From assembly GCF_026625565.1 (NCBI RefSeq), contig NZ_CP112998.1:3412501-3476500 (forward strand): a stretch of 64,000 bases of DNA, given 5' to 3'. The stretch's first letter is position 1, and each line of letters opens with the position of its first letter. The notes under the pieces were generated by a model, which had not been told where the DNA came from, did not search any database, and saw nothing but the letters and a program-made list of their open reading frames with translations. This DNA comes from Dyadobacter pollutisoli (GTDB taxonomy: Bacteria; Bacteroidota; Bacteroidia; Cytophagales; Spirosomataceae). Made by a program: the position numbers and the translations under genes. Of this stretch, positions 52,066 through 62,245 are shown piece after piece.

Positions 52066-54702
52066 ATGAAAATCTCCTTACTGCTATTAATATTTGCTTT
52101 CACATTCCTTGCGTTTTCTTCCTATTCCCAAGAATCCTATGAGCTTAATTCAGGCTGGAAATGCGCCCCAGTTTCTAAAATAAAAGACCCCGGAACAACC
52201 ATTTCAAAAAGTGCCTTTACCACTGAAAACTGGCAGCCTGCTGTGGTACCAGGCACGGTGTTGAGCACGATGCTGGAAAACAAGCAGATTCGCGATCCGT
52301 TTTTTGGAATGAACAACAAGCTCATTCCCGATATTTTTAACACAGGTCGCGAGTACTACACCTATTGGTTTGTAAAGGATTTTGAAGAAAATAACACTTC
52401 CGGGCAGGAAGTATGGCTGCATTTGCGGGGTGTCAATTACAGCTGCGACGTGTTTTTGAATGGAAATAAACTGAATGCTAAAACGCATGAAGGAATGTTC
52501 CTTCGCCAGTCATATAACGTCACCAAATTCATTCAGAAAACCGGCAAAAACAGGCTTGCTGTCATAGTATACCCGCCTGATCCGGTTGGCAACCCCAATG
52601 GCGGACAGGGTGGTGACGGCGCCATTGCCCGAAATGTATCGCATCAATACGTGGCCGGATGGGACTGGATACAGCCGATCAGGGACCGCAATACGGGAAT
52701 TTGGGACAAAGTGATCATTGAAAAAACAGGAAAGGTCAACATCAAAAACCCACATATTGTAACGCTCGTACCAGGCAGACGAAACCCGGAAGGCAGCCAG
52801 AAACCTGCAACTATCAAAGTCTCAGCTGAGCTGGAAAATCCTACGGCTTTGCCGCAAAAAGGCACTTTGCAGTACATGCTCGACGGCAGCAAGGTTTCCA
52901 AAGAGGTCACGATTCAACCACATTCTACCATTGAAATAAAACTTCCTGACCACATTCTGAACAATCCAAAGCTTTGGTGGCCGAATGGCTATGGTGAGCA
53001 ACATCTTTACACTTTCAAAATGCAGTTTGTGTTGAATGGCAAGGTTTCCGATACTGAGGAAATGAATGTAGGGGTGCGCGAAATACAGGCCGACTGGAAC
53101 ACGACGACGCGAAGCAAACAAATATCGGTGAACGGTCAGCGTGTGTTTATCAAGGGAGGTAACTGGATCATTTCCGACGCTATGCTGCGTTTTTCTGATG
53201 AAAGGTACAATGCTGAGGTTCGCTTCCACCGCGATATGAACCTGAACCTATTGCGGATTTGGGGCGGTGCACTGACCGAAAGACCTGAGTTTTACGAAGC
53301 ATGCGACCAATATGGAATTCTGGTCATGCAGGATTTCTGGGGATCGGGAGACTGCAACGGCCGGTGGGTAGACCCGATGAAACTGGACGATCAATGGACA
53401 CGAAGAAAATATCCTGATGATCACGGTCTGTTCCTAAAATCCGCTGCCGATCAGATCAAAATGATCCGGAATTTCCCTTCGCTGGCCATATGGTGCGGCG
53501 GGAATGAGATCACATTGCCTGTCGACATTATGACGCCATTGCGGGATTCTATTTTGCCACAACTGGACGGAACGCGCTGGTTTGTAGACTACTCCAACTC
53601 GGACGACATGTCGTTCAATTCGCTCGGAGGCAATGGCGACGGCCCGTACGGTATCCAGCCGCTGGACCGTTTCTGGAACTACAAAACCTGGCCATTCAAC
53701 TCGGAAATAGGTTCTGTCGGTGTCGGTGACTATGAATCGCTGGAAAGATTTTTGCCCAAAGAAAACCTTATCGCCCCTGTTTATTCAGCCGATACCAAGC
53801 GTGAAAAAGTAGATTCGGTATGGCAATATCATAAGTACATTGGCTACGAGCAGTACATTGATCCATACGGAAAAGCGAAAGATGCCCGCGACTTTGGCAA
53901 AAAAGCGCAGCTCGTGAATTTTGACCAGTACCGTGCGCTGATGGAAGGTTTCAGCGCGCATATGTGGGACTGGTACACCGGGGTCATTATCTGGAAAACA
54001 CAAAATCCATGGACGTCGCTGCGCGGACAAATGTACGACTACTACCTCGACCCCAATGCGTGCTTGTACGGATTACATTCGGGTAGTGAGCCGTTGCATG
54101 TCATGTACAACCCTTCCGATACCGCGGTGGCGATCGTCAATAATACGTTTAAGCACCAGTATGACCTGATGTTGGTGATCGATGCCATTGATATGAAGGG
54201 AAATAGCAAAAGTCTCGGTCAGGTTTTCGTCGAAATAGGCCCGTCCACGACGCGTAGTATTCTGGGTATCAAAAAGGAGATCAGGGAAATGGCCAAGCAA
54301 GAAGGAGTTTTCCTTTCTCTGAAACTTTTGAATGTAAAAAAAGAAACGGTTAGCAGCAACTTGTACTGGCTAGCCGATGAAAAAGGCAATTACAGTGGTC
54401 TGCAAAGCATTCAAAAATCGCAGGTCAGTATTACCAGCCGCGAGGTGCAGAAAGGCAAAATCGCTGTGACACTTGCCAATCCGGCGGGAGGTCCGGTTGC
54501 ATTCTTCAACCGGTTATCACTACTCGATCCAAAAACTAAAAAACGCCTTTTACCAGTGTTCTACGAAGATAACTACGTCTCAATCCTACCAGGCGAAAGT
54601 AAGACGGTAACATTGGAATACACTCCAAACAAGGAAGTTTCACCGTTGTTATCGGTGGAGGGTTGGAATGTAGAGGAGAAGTTGGTGAAGATTGACAAAT
54701 AG
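52066..54702 (+). CDS. GH2 glycosidase (exo-beta-glucosaminidase/beta-mannosidase type)
   Basis: An 878-residue enzyme started at the ATG at 52066, favoured by the signal peptide (MKISLLLLIFAFTFLAFSSY) and the promoter spacing. Order: jelly-roll (GSWKCAPVS-like start, NWQPAVVPGTVLSTMLEN, WLHLRGVNYSCDVFLNG), immunoglobulin-like domain, TIM barrel with FIKGGNWIISDAMLR, LLRIWGGALTERPEFYEACDQ (segment RIWGGALTERPEFY), CGGNEI (acid/base Glu481) and FNSEIGSVG (nucleophile Glu547). The layout matches exo-beta-D-glucosaminidases and beta-mannosidases of GH2. It would release single beta-linked sugars in the periplasm or at the surface. The AGE epimerase follows 84 bases later, probably in the same unit. 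Which beta-sugar is cut is not determined. Confidence 0.92.
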   Translation: MKISLLLLIFAFTFLAFSSYSQESYELNSGWKCAPVSKIKDPGTTISKSAFTTENWQPAVVPGTVLSTMLENKQIRDPFFGMNNKLIPDIFNTGREYYTYWFVKDFEENNTSGQEVWLHLRGVNYSCDVFLNGNKLNAKTHEGMFLRQSYNVTKFIQKTGKNRLAVIVYPPDPVGNPNGGQGGDGAIARNVSHQYVAGWDWIQPIRDRNTGIWDKVIIEKTGKVNIKNPHIVTLVPGRRNPEGSQKPATIKVSAELENPTALPQKGTLQYMLDGSKVSKEVTIQPHSTIEIKLPDHILNNPKLWWPNGYGEQHLYTFKMQFVLNGKVSDTEEMNVGVREIQADWNTTTRSKQISVNGQRVFIKGGNWIISDAMLRFSDERYNAEVRFHRDMNLNLLRIWGGALTERPEFYEACDQYGILVMQDFWGSGDCNGRWVDPMKLDDQWTRRKYPDDHGLFLKSAADQIKMIRNFPSLAIWCGGNEITLPVDIMTPLRDSILPQLDGTRWFVDYSNSDDMSFNSLGGNGDGPYGIQPLDRFWNYKTWPFNSEIGSVGVGDYESLERFLPKENLIAPVYSADTKREKVDSVWQYHKYIGYEQYIDPYGKAKDARDFGKKAQLVNFDQYRALMEGFSAHMWDWYTGVIIWKTQNPWTSLRGQMYDYYLDPNACLYGLHSGSEPLHVMYNPSDTAVAIVNNTFKHQYDLMLVIDAIDMKGNSKSLGQVFVEIGPSTTRSILGIKKEIREMAKQEGVFLSLKLLNVKKETVSSNLYWLADEKGNYSGLQSIQKSQVSITSREVQKGKIAVTLANPAGGPVAFFNRLSLLDPKTKKRLLPVFYEDNYVSILPGESKTVTLEYTPNKEVSPLLSVEGWNVEEKLVKIDK

Positions 54703-54786
54703 TAGCTATTGAATCACTTTTTCAGTGCTTCATGCAATAAGTATGATTAATTATCAGACGGCTTTATCTAAAAAACGACTTAGAAC

Positions 54787-55965
54787 ATGGCCGCGTTTAC
54801 TGCCGAAGCTTTCAAAAAAGAACTGGTTGCTATTCTTGATTATTGGGAAAAATATGGCCCAGATCCTGAGAAAGGCGGTTTTTACGGTCAGGTTAGCTAC
54901 GAAAACGAGCCTGTAAAAGATTCGCCGCGCTCGGTGGTATTGACAGGCAGGCTATTATGGACGTTTTCACTGGCGCACAGGCTTTTTAAAGAAGTAAAGT
55001 ATCTGACATTAGCCGACAGGGCCTACCAACAGCTTGTTAAAAGTTTTATTGATACAGAACACGGCGGCGTATACTGGTCTGTGAAGGCAGACGGATCGCC
55101 ACTGGAAACCAAAAAACAGATATACGGCAATGCTTTCGCGATGTACGGCCTGAGCGAATACTACCGCATTACCCACCATCAGCCCGCTTTGAATCAGGCA
55201 AAGGATTTATTTAACATCATTGAAAAACATGCTTTCGATCCTGTAAACGGCGGATACCGCGAAGCTTTCGCCCGTGACTGGTCCAATACGGATGATTACA
55301 TTCTCAGCAAAAGTCCCTGGATCAAGAGCATGAACACGCATTTGCATTTGGTGGAAGCCTACACGAATTTATACAGCGTGTGGCCGGATGCCAAACTCAA
55401 AAAGCAGACTTCTGACATGCTGGAAGCGATTATCACGCACATTGTGAATCCCGAGACCAACAGTATGCAATTGTTCTTTGACGAAAAATGGAAGCCAAAA
55501 GACAACATTATTTCCTACGGTCACGATATCGAAGCTTCCTGGCTGCTATTTGAAACTGCGGAAGTTCTTCACGACGAAAAGCTCATTGAAAAAATGAAGA
55601 AAAAATCCATTCAAATGGCGACTGCCGTCAACAAAGGCCTGGGCGCCGATGGCGCCCTCAACTACGAATACGATCCCGAAACCAAGCATACCCAAACGGA
55701 CCGTAGCTGGTGGGTAGCCGCCGAACAGCTGGTCGGATTTTACAATGCATATGAACTGACCAAAGACAATCAGTTCAAAATCAAGGCTGAACGGAGCTGG
55801 GATTATATTATCAATGAATTTGTCGACAGGGACAAAGGTGAATGGTTTGGTACAGTCAAAGAAGACGGTACGCCCGTGAAAGGTGCCAAAATCAGTTTCT
55901 GGAAATGTCCTTACCATAATGCCCGTGCCTGCGCCGAAATGTGGCGACGGATTCAAAAAGCCTAA
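54787..55965 (+). CDS. AGE-family sugar 2-epimerase (cellobiose 2-epimerase-like)
   Basis: A 392-residue cytoplasmic (alpha/alpha)6-barrel enzyme. The family's catalytic pattern is present: SMNTHLHLVEAYTNL (His), ISYGHDIEASWLL (His), SWWVAAEQLVGFYNA and WKCPYHNARACAEMWRR (segment WKCPYHNARACAEMW). Relatives interconvert glucose and mannose residues at the reducing end of beta-1,4 disaccharides (cellobiose, mannobiose) or act on N-acylglucosamine. The length and the WKCPYHNARAC end favour cellobiose 2-epimerase. It follows the GH2 gene closely and converges with the cytochrome-domain gene. With GH2 it fits breakdown of beta-mannan or cello-oligosaccharides, an inference. Confidence 0.92.
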   Translation: MAAFTAEAFKKELVAILDYWEKYGPDPEKGGFYGQVSYENEPVKDSPRSVVLTGRLLWTFSLAHRLFKEVKYLTLADRAYQQLVKSFIDTEHGGVYWSVKADGSPLETKKQIYGNAFAMYGLSEYYRITHHQPALNQAKDLFNIIEKHAFDPVNGGYREAFARDWSNTDDYILSKSPWIKSMNTHLHLVEAYTNLYSVWPDAKLKKQTSDMLEAIITHIVNPETNSMQLFFDEKWKPKDNIISYGHDIEASWLLFETAEVLHDEKLIEKMKKKSIQMATAVNKGLGADGALNYEYDPETKHTQTDRSWWVAAEQLVGFYNAYELTKDNQFKIKAERSWDYIINEFVDRDKGEWFGTVKEDGTPVKGAKISFWKCPYHNARACAEMWRRIQKA

Positions 55966-55972
55966 AACCAGC

Positions 55973-58147
55973 TCAATTCAGGAACATTTCATCGACCAGT
56001 AAAAGCGCATTTTTGCCTTTATTTCTGTGCCATTCAGGTATTTTGCTCAATGGTTTCGCCACTATTTTAATGTAGGAAACACTTTGCGGCTTGAATTTCC
56101 CTTCTACGGTTTTCAATGAAGGCTTGTCGCCTTTTGACGGAAGCGCTGCCTTGAATTTGGTGAGCAATTTTAAATTTCCTGCATTGTCACCACCCCAGAT
56201 TTCAACGAGTTCAGGCGGAAAAATACCGGTATCTTCTTCCACCATATAATGTATTCCGAGCGAAGAAATGGTGACGGGTTTCTTGAATTCTGAAATAAAA
56301 GCCATGTCATTGTCCCTAACACCCGCCCAGTTATTGGCCCAGGCGGGATTGTTAGCGCCGATAACACCCAATTTATGATCGAAAAATGTCTTGGCACCTT
56401 CGGCCTGATGTACCCTGTTGAGCGGCGCGAGCAGGTTCACACTATCCGGGTTAAATGTGCTTTTGAAAAAGTCAAATGTGACCAGATCGCTTCCATACCA
56501 ACCATTTTTATAGGCTTTTGCCTTAATGGTTTCACTTTTCGTTAATACAGTTTTATGATCAAACAATGGCGATTTAATGCTGTCAGGCTCTGTTCCGTCC
56601 ATTGTAAAACGAATATCTACGCCTTTGATCGGGTGTTTCAGCTCCAATGCCAGTGACTGCCCGAAAATCGTAGAATTGTTCTTAACCTGCGGCGGGTTCA
56701 GTTTCAATGGATTTTTACCGTCATCTTTGAAACCACCAATGATCGCCAGGTTTCTGTTCGCTTTTTGTAATTGTACTACTTCCTCAGCCGACAGTTTTGT
56801 CTCCCAGACTGCGACTGTTTTCAGGCTTTTCAACGAAGGCAGCAAGCCTTTCAAATCATTGAAATTTAGCTTAGTACCCGATAAAGTCAGGTTTTGCAAG
56901 TGCTTTAATGATGCTAGTTCCTTCAAACCAGCTGCTGTGACATCCGTAAAGTTAAGATCCAGTTTATTCAGGTTTTCAAACTGTGTAATGCTTTTTATAT
57001 CAGCATCTTTCACCGGCATTTTGTTCAGATTAATCGAAATAACCTGCTTTTTGATCTCACTCAGCTCGTCCAGCTGCTTTACACTATAAGCCGCACTGTT
57101 ATAAATATTGACTGCTAGCGCCGGTGACTCGCGCGCCAGCGGTAAGATCGTACGGTAATCGCTATTCAATTCAGCTACTTTTTCATCGTCCACAGCAGGG
57201 AAATCGTATTCTTCCTCCTGGGTTGCCGGCTGCAAAAATGCAGAAGCGATAATTCGCAATGAGTCCGTAGCGGGCAAATCGGTCAGTTTTTTCTTAAAAT
57301 CGGCTCTCCCTTTCACCCACAATGTCAGTATTGAAATTTCCTGCAACGTGAGTTGTGCCTTACCTGTCGGCGGCATGTGTTTTTTCACTTCAATGGGTAA
57401 ATGAACACGCTGCAAAAGCAGGCTCATTTTAGGATTCCCGGGAACGAGCAATTTACCTGACTTCCCTCCTTTCATAATCGATTCCGGGTTCGTCAGGATC
57501 AGTTCGCCTTTCAATTTGTCAGGATTATGGCAGCTTGTACATTTCTGTTCAAAGATCGGCTGGATCACATTGGCATAAATAAGTGCCTGATCCAGCGGAA
57601 CAGCCGTTATTTGCATGCCGGAAGAAATGGGTTCCCAGATGAAATTATTGCCATGGGTCAATGCGGCTCCATAATGTCCTGTTATCACCAGTGCAACAAC
57701 GGTCAGTAAAGCCCCGGTTTTGGCCAGCGGCGCCTTGTACCAGTTTGTATTTCTGACCCAATAAATGATAGATGCAAAGAAGAAAATACCTGCACCTGTC
57801 CATTTGTGAAAAAGTAATGTATCCCCCGAATAACCCTCTTCTCTGGAAAGAAAAAGCCCCATAATAACCGTCACAGCCGCAAACAACGCTCCAATCAGCA
57901 ACAGATTTTGAAGGAAATTCCTGTAAAAGAGATTCGTAGCATACTCCGGTTTAAAGCGAAAAAACTCCAAAAGCATTGCCAAAAGCAGGATCACGATCGG
58001 AAAATGCAGGATCAGCGGGTGCATTCGGCCGATGGTTTGCAGCCAGGCCGGAATGACCAGTTTGCTTTCGAAGAGCAGTAAAAACAAAATGAAGATATTA
58101 GAAACAACTAATAACTGTTCCGCAAAAACCCTGAATCTTAAATGCAT
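55973..58147 (-). CDS. Membrane c-type cytochrome (DUF2231 + PSCyt1) with LRR and FN3-like domains
   Basis: A 724-residue multidomain protein. The first ~170 residues contain membrane segments and the DUF2231 block (GRMHPLILHFPIVILLLAML). A planctomycete-type cytochrome C domain (PSCyt1, about 195-290) follows with the haem site KCTSCHNP and KHMPPTGKAQLTLQEISILT. Then come leucine-rich repeats (about 370-490: LNKLDLNFTDVTAAGLKELA, LQNLTLSGTKLNFNDL) and a C-terminal FN3-associated/chitobiase-like sheet (VDIRFTMDGTEPDS). It probably carries electrons at the cytoplasmic or outer side of the membrane. It lies upstream of nothing on its strand except the convergent AGE gene, and follows the DUF1501 gene, 45 bases apart, in one likely unit. 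Confidence 0.9.
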   Translation of the reverse strand: MHLRFRVFAEQLLVVSNIFILFLLLFESKLVIPAWLQTIGRMHPLILHFPIVILLLAMLLEFFRFKPEYATNLFYRNFLQNLLLIGALFAAVTVIMGLFLSREEGYSGDTLLFHKWTGAGIFFFASIIYWVRNTNWYKAPLAKTGALLTVVALVITGHYGAALTHGNNFIWEPISSGMQITAVPLDQALIYANVIQPIFEQKCTSCHNPDKLKGELILTNPESIMKGGKSGKLLVPGNPKMSLLLQRVHLPIEVKKHMPPTGKAQLTLQEISILTLWVKGRADFKKKLTDLPATDSLRIIASAFLQPATQEEEYDFPAVDDEKVAELNSDYRTILPLARESPALAVNIYNSAAYSVKQLDELSEIKKQVISINLNKMPVKDADIKSITQFENLNKLDLNFTDVTAAGLKELASLKHLQNLTLSGTKLNFNDLKGLLPSLKSLKTVAVWETKLSAEEVVQLQKANRNLAIIGGFKDDGKNPLKLNPPQVKNNSTIFGQSLALELKHPIKGVDIRFTMDGTEPDSIKSPLFDHKTVLTKSETIKAKAYKNGWYGSDLVTFDFFKSTFNPDSVNLLAPLNRVHQAEGAKTFFDHKLGVIGANNPAWANNWAGVRDNDMAFISEFKKPVTISSLGIHYMVEEDTGIFPPELVEIWGGDNAGNLKLLTKFKAALPSKGDKPSLKTVEGKFKPQSVSYIKIVAKPLSKIPEWHRNKGKNALLLVDEMFLN

Positions 58148-58192
58148 TTAAACTTTACCCAAAAAATTGATCAATGAAAATAACTGCGAATA

Positions 58193-59647
58193 TCAGCTGA
58201 TAATGTCCCTGATGACTTTGCCCGAAACATCGGTGAGCCGGTACCTTCTGCCCAAATGCTTGAAAATGAGTTTTTCATGGTTCAGACCCAGCTGATGTAG
58301 GATCGTCGCCTGAAAATCATGAACGTGTACAGGGTCTTTGGCAATGTTATAACCCAGCTCGTCCGTTTCACCATACACGATCCCGGGTTTGATACCACCA
58401 CCGGCCATCCATATCGTGAAACATCTCGGATGGTGATCGCGGCCGTAATTTTCAGCGGTGAGTTTGCCCTGCGTGTAGCTGGTACGGCCAAATTCTCCTC
58501 CCCAGATCACAAGCGTTTCGTCCAGTAATCCGCGTTGTTTCAAGTCGGTTACCAGGGCAGCCGATGCCTGGTCGACATCCATTGCCTGCTTGGTGATCTC
58601 AAATGGCAGGTTTCCGTGCTGATCCCAGCCCTGATGGTACAACTGCACGAACCTCACCCCGTTTTCGGAAAGCTTGCGGGCCAGCAGACAGTTGGCCGCG
58701 TACGTACCCGGTACGAGGCACTCAGGCCCGTATAGTTTAATGATATCGTCAGGCTCCTTCGACAAATCCATTACCTCGGGCACGGCGGTTTGCATCCGGT
58801 AGGCCATTTCGTACTGCTTGATCTTCGCGCTGATCTCTGGATCACCAAACTCCTGGTATGACAATTCATTGAGCTCAGAGAGGTTATCAAGCATTTCGCG
58901 TCGCTCGTGGCGGTCCATTCCTTCGGGATCACGGAGATAAAGCACAGGATCTTCTCCCTTACTGAACTGGACGCCCTGATGCACGGAATCCAGAAAACCA
59001 TTGGACCATAATTTGGAATAAACACCCTGGCCATTACCCACACCGCGGGACAGTAAAACCGTAAAATTCGGCAGGTTTTTATTCTCATTACCAAGCCCAT
59101 AGCTCAGCCACGAACCCATACTAGGACGGTTTCCCTGCTGTGATCCGGTTTGTAAAAATGTCAGGGCCGGGTCATGGTTGATCGCCTCCGTGTACATAGA
59201 CCTGACAATGCACAGGTCGTCCACGATCTTGGACGTATAAGGTAATAGGTTACTCACCCACGCCTGCGATTGGCCATATTGTTTAAAATCTACAAAAGAA
59301 CCTACCAGCGGGAATGAGGCCTGATTCGCCGTCATACCTGTAAGTCGCTGCGTACCACGTACGGACGGCGGTATCTCTTGTCCCAGCATCTCGCGTAGTT
59401 TTGGCTTATAATCAAACAGTTCCTGCTGGGAAGGTGCGCCATTTTGGAACAGATAAATGACCCTTTTGGCTTTCGGCGCAAAATGCGGGATACCCGGGGC
59501 CAGTCCTTCGTCCTCCAATCCTCCCCCTTTCAACAAGTCGGGCATCAGCAACGATCCCAACGCCACGCTCCCGATCCCCAGACTCATAGTGGACAAAAAG
59601 CGCCTTCTGTTGAAGTTAAATCCGTGTTCTAATATTTCCTTTTCCAT
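58193..59647 (-). CDS. DUF1501-domain protein with Tat signal
   Basis: A 484-residue protein with a twin-arginine start (FNRRRFLSTMSLGIGSVALG), so it is exported folded, perhaps with a cofactor. The DUF1501 core shows RVIYLFQNGAPSQQELFDYK, DDLCIVRSMYTEAINHDP, SMGSWLSYGLG, VRFVQLYHQGWDQHG, IWGGEFGRTSYTQG and DHHPRCFTIWMAGGG, which resembles a sulfatase/alkaline-phosphatase-like metal fold. Its function is unsettled; in many Bacteroidota and Planctomycetes it lies beside DUF1549/DUF1553 genes, as here. Upstream is the broken DUF1553 gene, separated by 123 bases that contain an inverted repeat. Confidence 0.93.
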   Translation of the reverse strand: MEKEILEHGFNFNRRRFLSTMSLGIGSVALGSLLMPDLLKGGGLEDEGLAPGIPHFAPKAKRVIYLFQNGAPSQQELFDYKPKLREMLGQEIPPSVRGTQRLTGMTANQASFPLVGSFVDFKQYGQSQAWVSNLLPYTSKIVDDLCIVRSMYTEAINHDPALTFLQTGSQQGNRPSMGSWLSYGLGNENKNLPNFTVLLSRGVGNGQGVYSKLWSNGFLDSVHQGVQFSKGEDPVLYLRDPEGMDRHERREMLDNLSELNELSYQEFGDPEISAKIKQYEMAYRMQTAVPEVMDLSKEPDDIIKLYGPECLVPGTYAANCLLARKLSENGVRFVQLYHQGWDQHGNLPFEITKQAMDVDQASAALVTDLKQRGLLDETLVIWGGEFGRTSYTQGKLTAENYGRDHHPRCFTIWMAGGGIKPGIVYGETDELGYNIAKDPVHVHDFQATILHQLGLNHEKLIFKHLGRRYRLTDVSGKVIRDIIS

Positions 59648-59659
59648 AATTTATTGACA

Positions 59660-59764
59660 TCGGCTTTCGGCAATCGGCCGTCGGCGTTTTATTTAAATTC
59701 TTTAAACTTTATAACATGAAATCATCACTACTCGAAAAACCGATTGCCGATGGCCGAAAGCCGA
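59660..59764. repeat. Inverted repeat between DUF1501 and DUF1553 genes
   Basis: Arms TCGGCTTTCGGCAATCGGC (59660-59678) and GCCGATGGCCGAAAGCCGA (59746-59764), 18 of 19 positions complementary, 67 bases apart. The right arm also carries CGATTGCCGA, a shorter version of the left. The intervening part is AT-rich. Confidence 0.75.
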
Positions 59765-59770
59765 CAGCCG

Positions 59771-62091
59771 TCAAGATTTCGTGATCGTCTCTTCCAGATT
59801 ATATATAGTCGAAATGACGCGCATTAATGCTGCCTGCGCCTTTTTATCGATATTTTTTGTTAGCGGATACTCTCCTACCGTCACCATTTTATCGGCCGTT
59901 TGAGGCTTGATCGTTTTCAGCTCCTTGTCATAATAGGCGGTCAATACGTTCAGCTCCTTGTCGTTCGGCGTCCGGCACACGATCAGCCTGAACGCCTTGA
60001 TGATTTTGTCCTTTGTAGCACTTTTTTCCTGCACGAGTTTAGAAGCCAGCACGCGGGACGCTTCGAGCACGGCGGGGTCATTCATCATGACCAGTGCCTG
60101 CAATGGCGTATTGGTTTTCAGCCTTTTAACCTCGCAAAGATCCCTGTTACTCGCATCGAAAATACTCATGGTTGGCGGTGGTACAGTCCGTTTGATCAGC
60201 GTATACATGCCGCGACGGTACAAATTCGCTCCGTGATCCTGATTGTAAACCGAAAGCAACCCCCTACCCGACGTTGCACCCTCCCACAACCCTGCAGGCT
60301 GATAAGGTTTTACACTTGGTCCGCCAATGGTTTTGTTTAGCAAGCCGCTGCTTGCCAATACGAGGTCTTTGATAAACTCTGCGTGAATGCGGTACCGTGG
60401 CCCGCGGGCGAGCAGGATATTATCGGGATCCACAGCTAGTTTTTCTTTGGTAACCACTGCCGATTGCCGGTAAGTAGCCGACGTAACCATTTGTTTTACA
60501 AGGCGTTTTACATCCCAGTTGTGTTCCATAAAATCGACAGCGAGCCAGTCAAGTAATGCGGGATGCGAAGGCAGTTCGCCCTGCATTCCAAAGTCACCCG
60601 AAGTTTTGACAATGCCTTTACCAAAGAATTCCTGCCAGAGAATGTTCACATATACCCTCGCAGTCAATGGGTTCTTTTTGTCAAAAAGCCATTTAGAGAG
60701 TCCTAGTCTGTTTTTAGGATAGTTTTTATCAAAAGGCAAAATAGAAGATGGGGTACCTGGCTCTACTTCATCGCCGGGCGCATCGTAAACGCCCCTTTTC
60801 AGAATGTGGGTTTTACGGAGGGTATCCAGGTCGCCCATCACGGAAACGATCAGCCGGTTGGTATCAGGCTTATTAATGAATGTCAGGATCTTCTTCACGT
60901 CATCATTACTGATCTCCATTAAAGGTTTCTTTGCATAAGTTTCGGGCCCACCAATCACCGATTCGATCCCTACCTCTTTTACATTGTTAAAAAAGGCAAA
61001 CATCTGATAGTATTCCTTTTGCGAGAACGGATCGTATTTATGGTCATGGCAATGTGCGCATTCCAATGTCACACCGAGTAATCCCTTACCAAACAGATCA
61101 TTACGATCTGTCACGTACATAATCCTGTATTCCTCCGGGATTACGCCACCTTCCTCGGTAATCTTATGGTTTCGGTTAAAACCCGTCGCCAATAGTTGTT
61201 CTTTGCTCGAATTCGGCAAAAGGTCGCCCGCTAGTTGCCAGGTCACGAAGTCATTATAATGCATGTTTTGATTGAATGCATGGATCACCCAATCGCGCCA
61301 CGGCCACTGCGTCCGGTAACCATCGTCCTGATACCCATGCGAATCTGCATATCGAGCGAGATCAAGCCAGTGAATGGCCATTTTTTCACCATACGAAGGA
61401 TTTTTCAGCAGTTTGTCGACCATTTTCTCATAAGCGTCCGGGCTTTGGTCAGCCAGAAACTCATCCATCATTTGTAAAGTAGGTGGCAGGCCATTGAGGT
61501 CAAGGCTCAGTCTTTTCAAAAGTCGCTCTTTATCAGCCTCTTCATTAGGGGCAAGACCTTTTTGTTCCTGTTTTTGAAGTACAAACCGATCGATTTCGTT
61601 TCGCGGCCAGTCTTCATGATCTACTTCCGGCAAGGCTGGTTTTTTGGGAGCTACAAACGCCCAGTGCTTTTCATATTTTGCACCTTGTTTGATCCATTTT
61701 TCAATGAGATCAATCTCGCGCTGGGACAGTTTCAGGTTAGACGCCGGGCGGCGGCATTCGCAGCGACGTATCCTGCGTGGTAATCCGCAGATATGCCTGC
61801 GAAAGATCGGGTTTGCCAGCTACCAGTGCGTGCGCTTTTGGATTTTCCTGCAATGCTTTAAAAGCACTTTCAGCAACGTCAAGGCGTAAACCAGCCTCAC
61901 GTTTATTGGCATCCGGGCCGTGACAGGCCAGACATTTATCTGACAGGATAGGCCTGATATCAAAGTTATAACTAACCTCCTTAGGTAACTTCTCCTCCGC
62001 AGCCTGACCCGGTGTTTGGTTACAGGATTGAATAGAAAACGCAATTCCAGCTCCTATAACGGCTAAAAAAAAATCTTGTCTTGAAAATCAT
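59771..62091 (-). pseudogene. DUF1549/DUF1553 + PSCyt1 lipoprotein gene with two apparent frameshifts
   Basis: The body (59771-61633) is one open frame of 620 codons: NEIDRFVLQKQEQKGLAPN, LLKRLSLDLNGLPPT (DUF1549), GVTLECAHCHDHKYDPFSQK (second haem CxxCH) and KNPLTARVYVNILWQEFFGKG, DASNRDLCEVKRLKTNTPLQ (DUF1553). Upstream in another frame lies the first cytochrome domain (FDIRPILSDKCLACHGPDAN, LRMPPP), joined only if one C of the CCC at 61747-61749 is removed. Further up, an A9 run on the plus strand (62065-62073) must lose one base to link a start at 62091 (MIFKTRFFLAVIGAGIAFSI) and its lipobox Cys (IQSC) to the rest. Two single-base insertions in homopolymers suggest either true decay, slippage or sequencing error. 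Confidence 0.8.
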
Positions 62092-62245
62092 GTTGTGGGT
62101 TAGGAATATTAAATCTCACTTTTTCATTAATATAAATAATTAACTAAAAAAATGTACATTTATTGGGACAATAATCTCCATTTTGATACCGGCAACTATC
62201 CTGTTCTATACTGCTTTGTTTGTTAAATCCATCATTTATTTCTCT

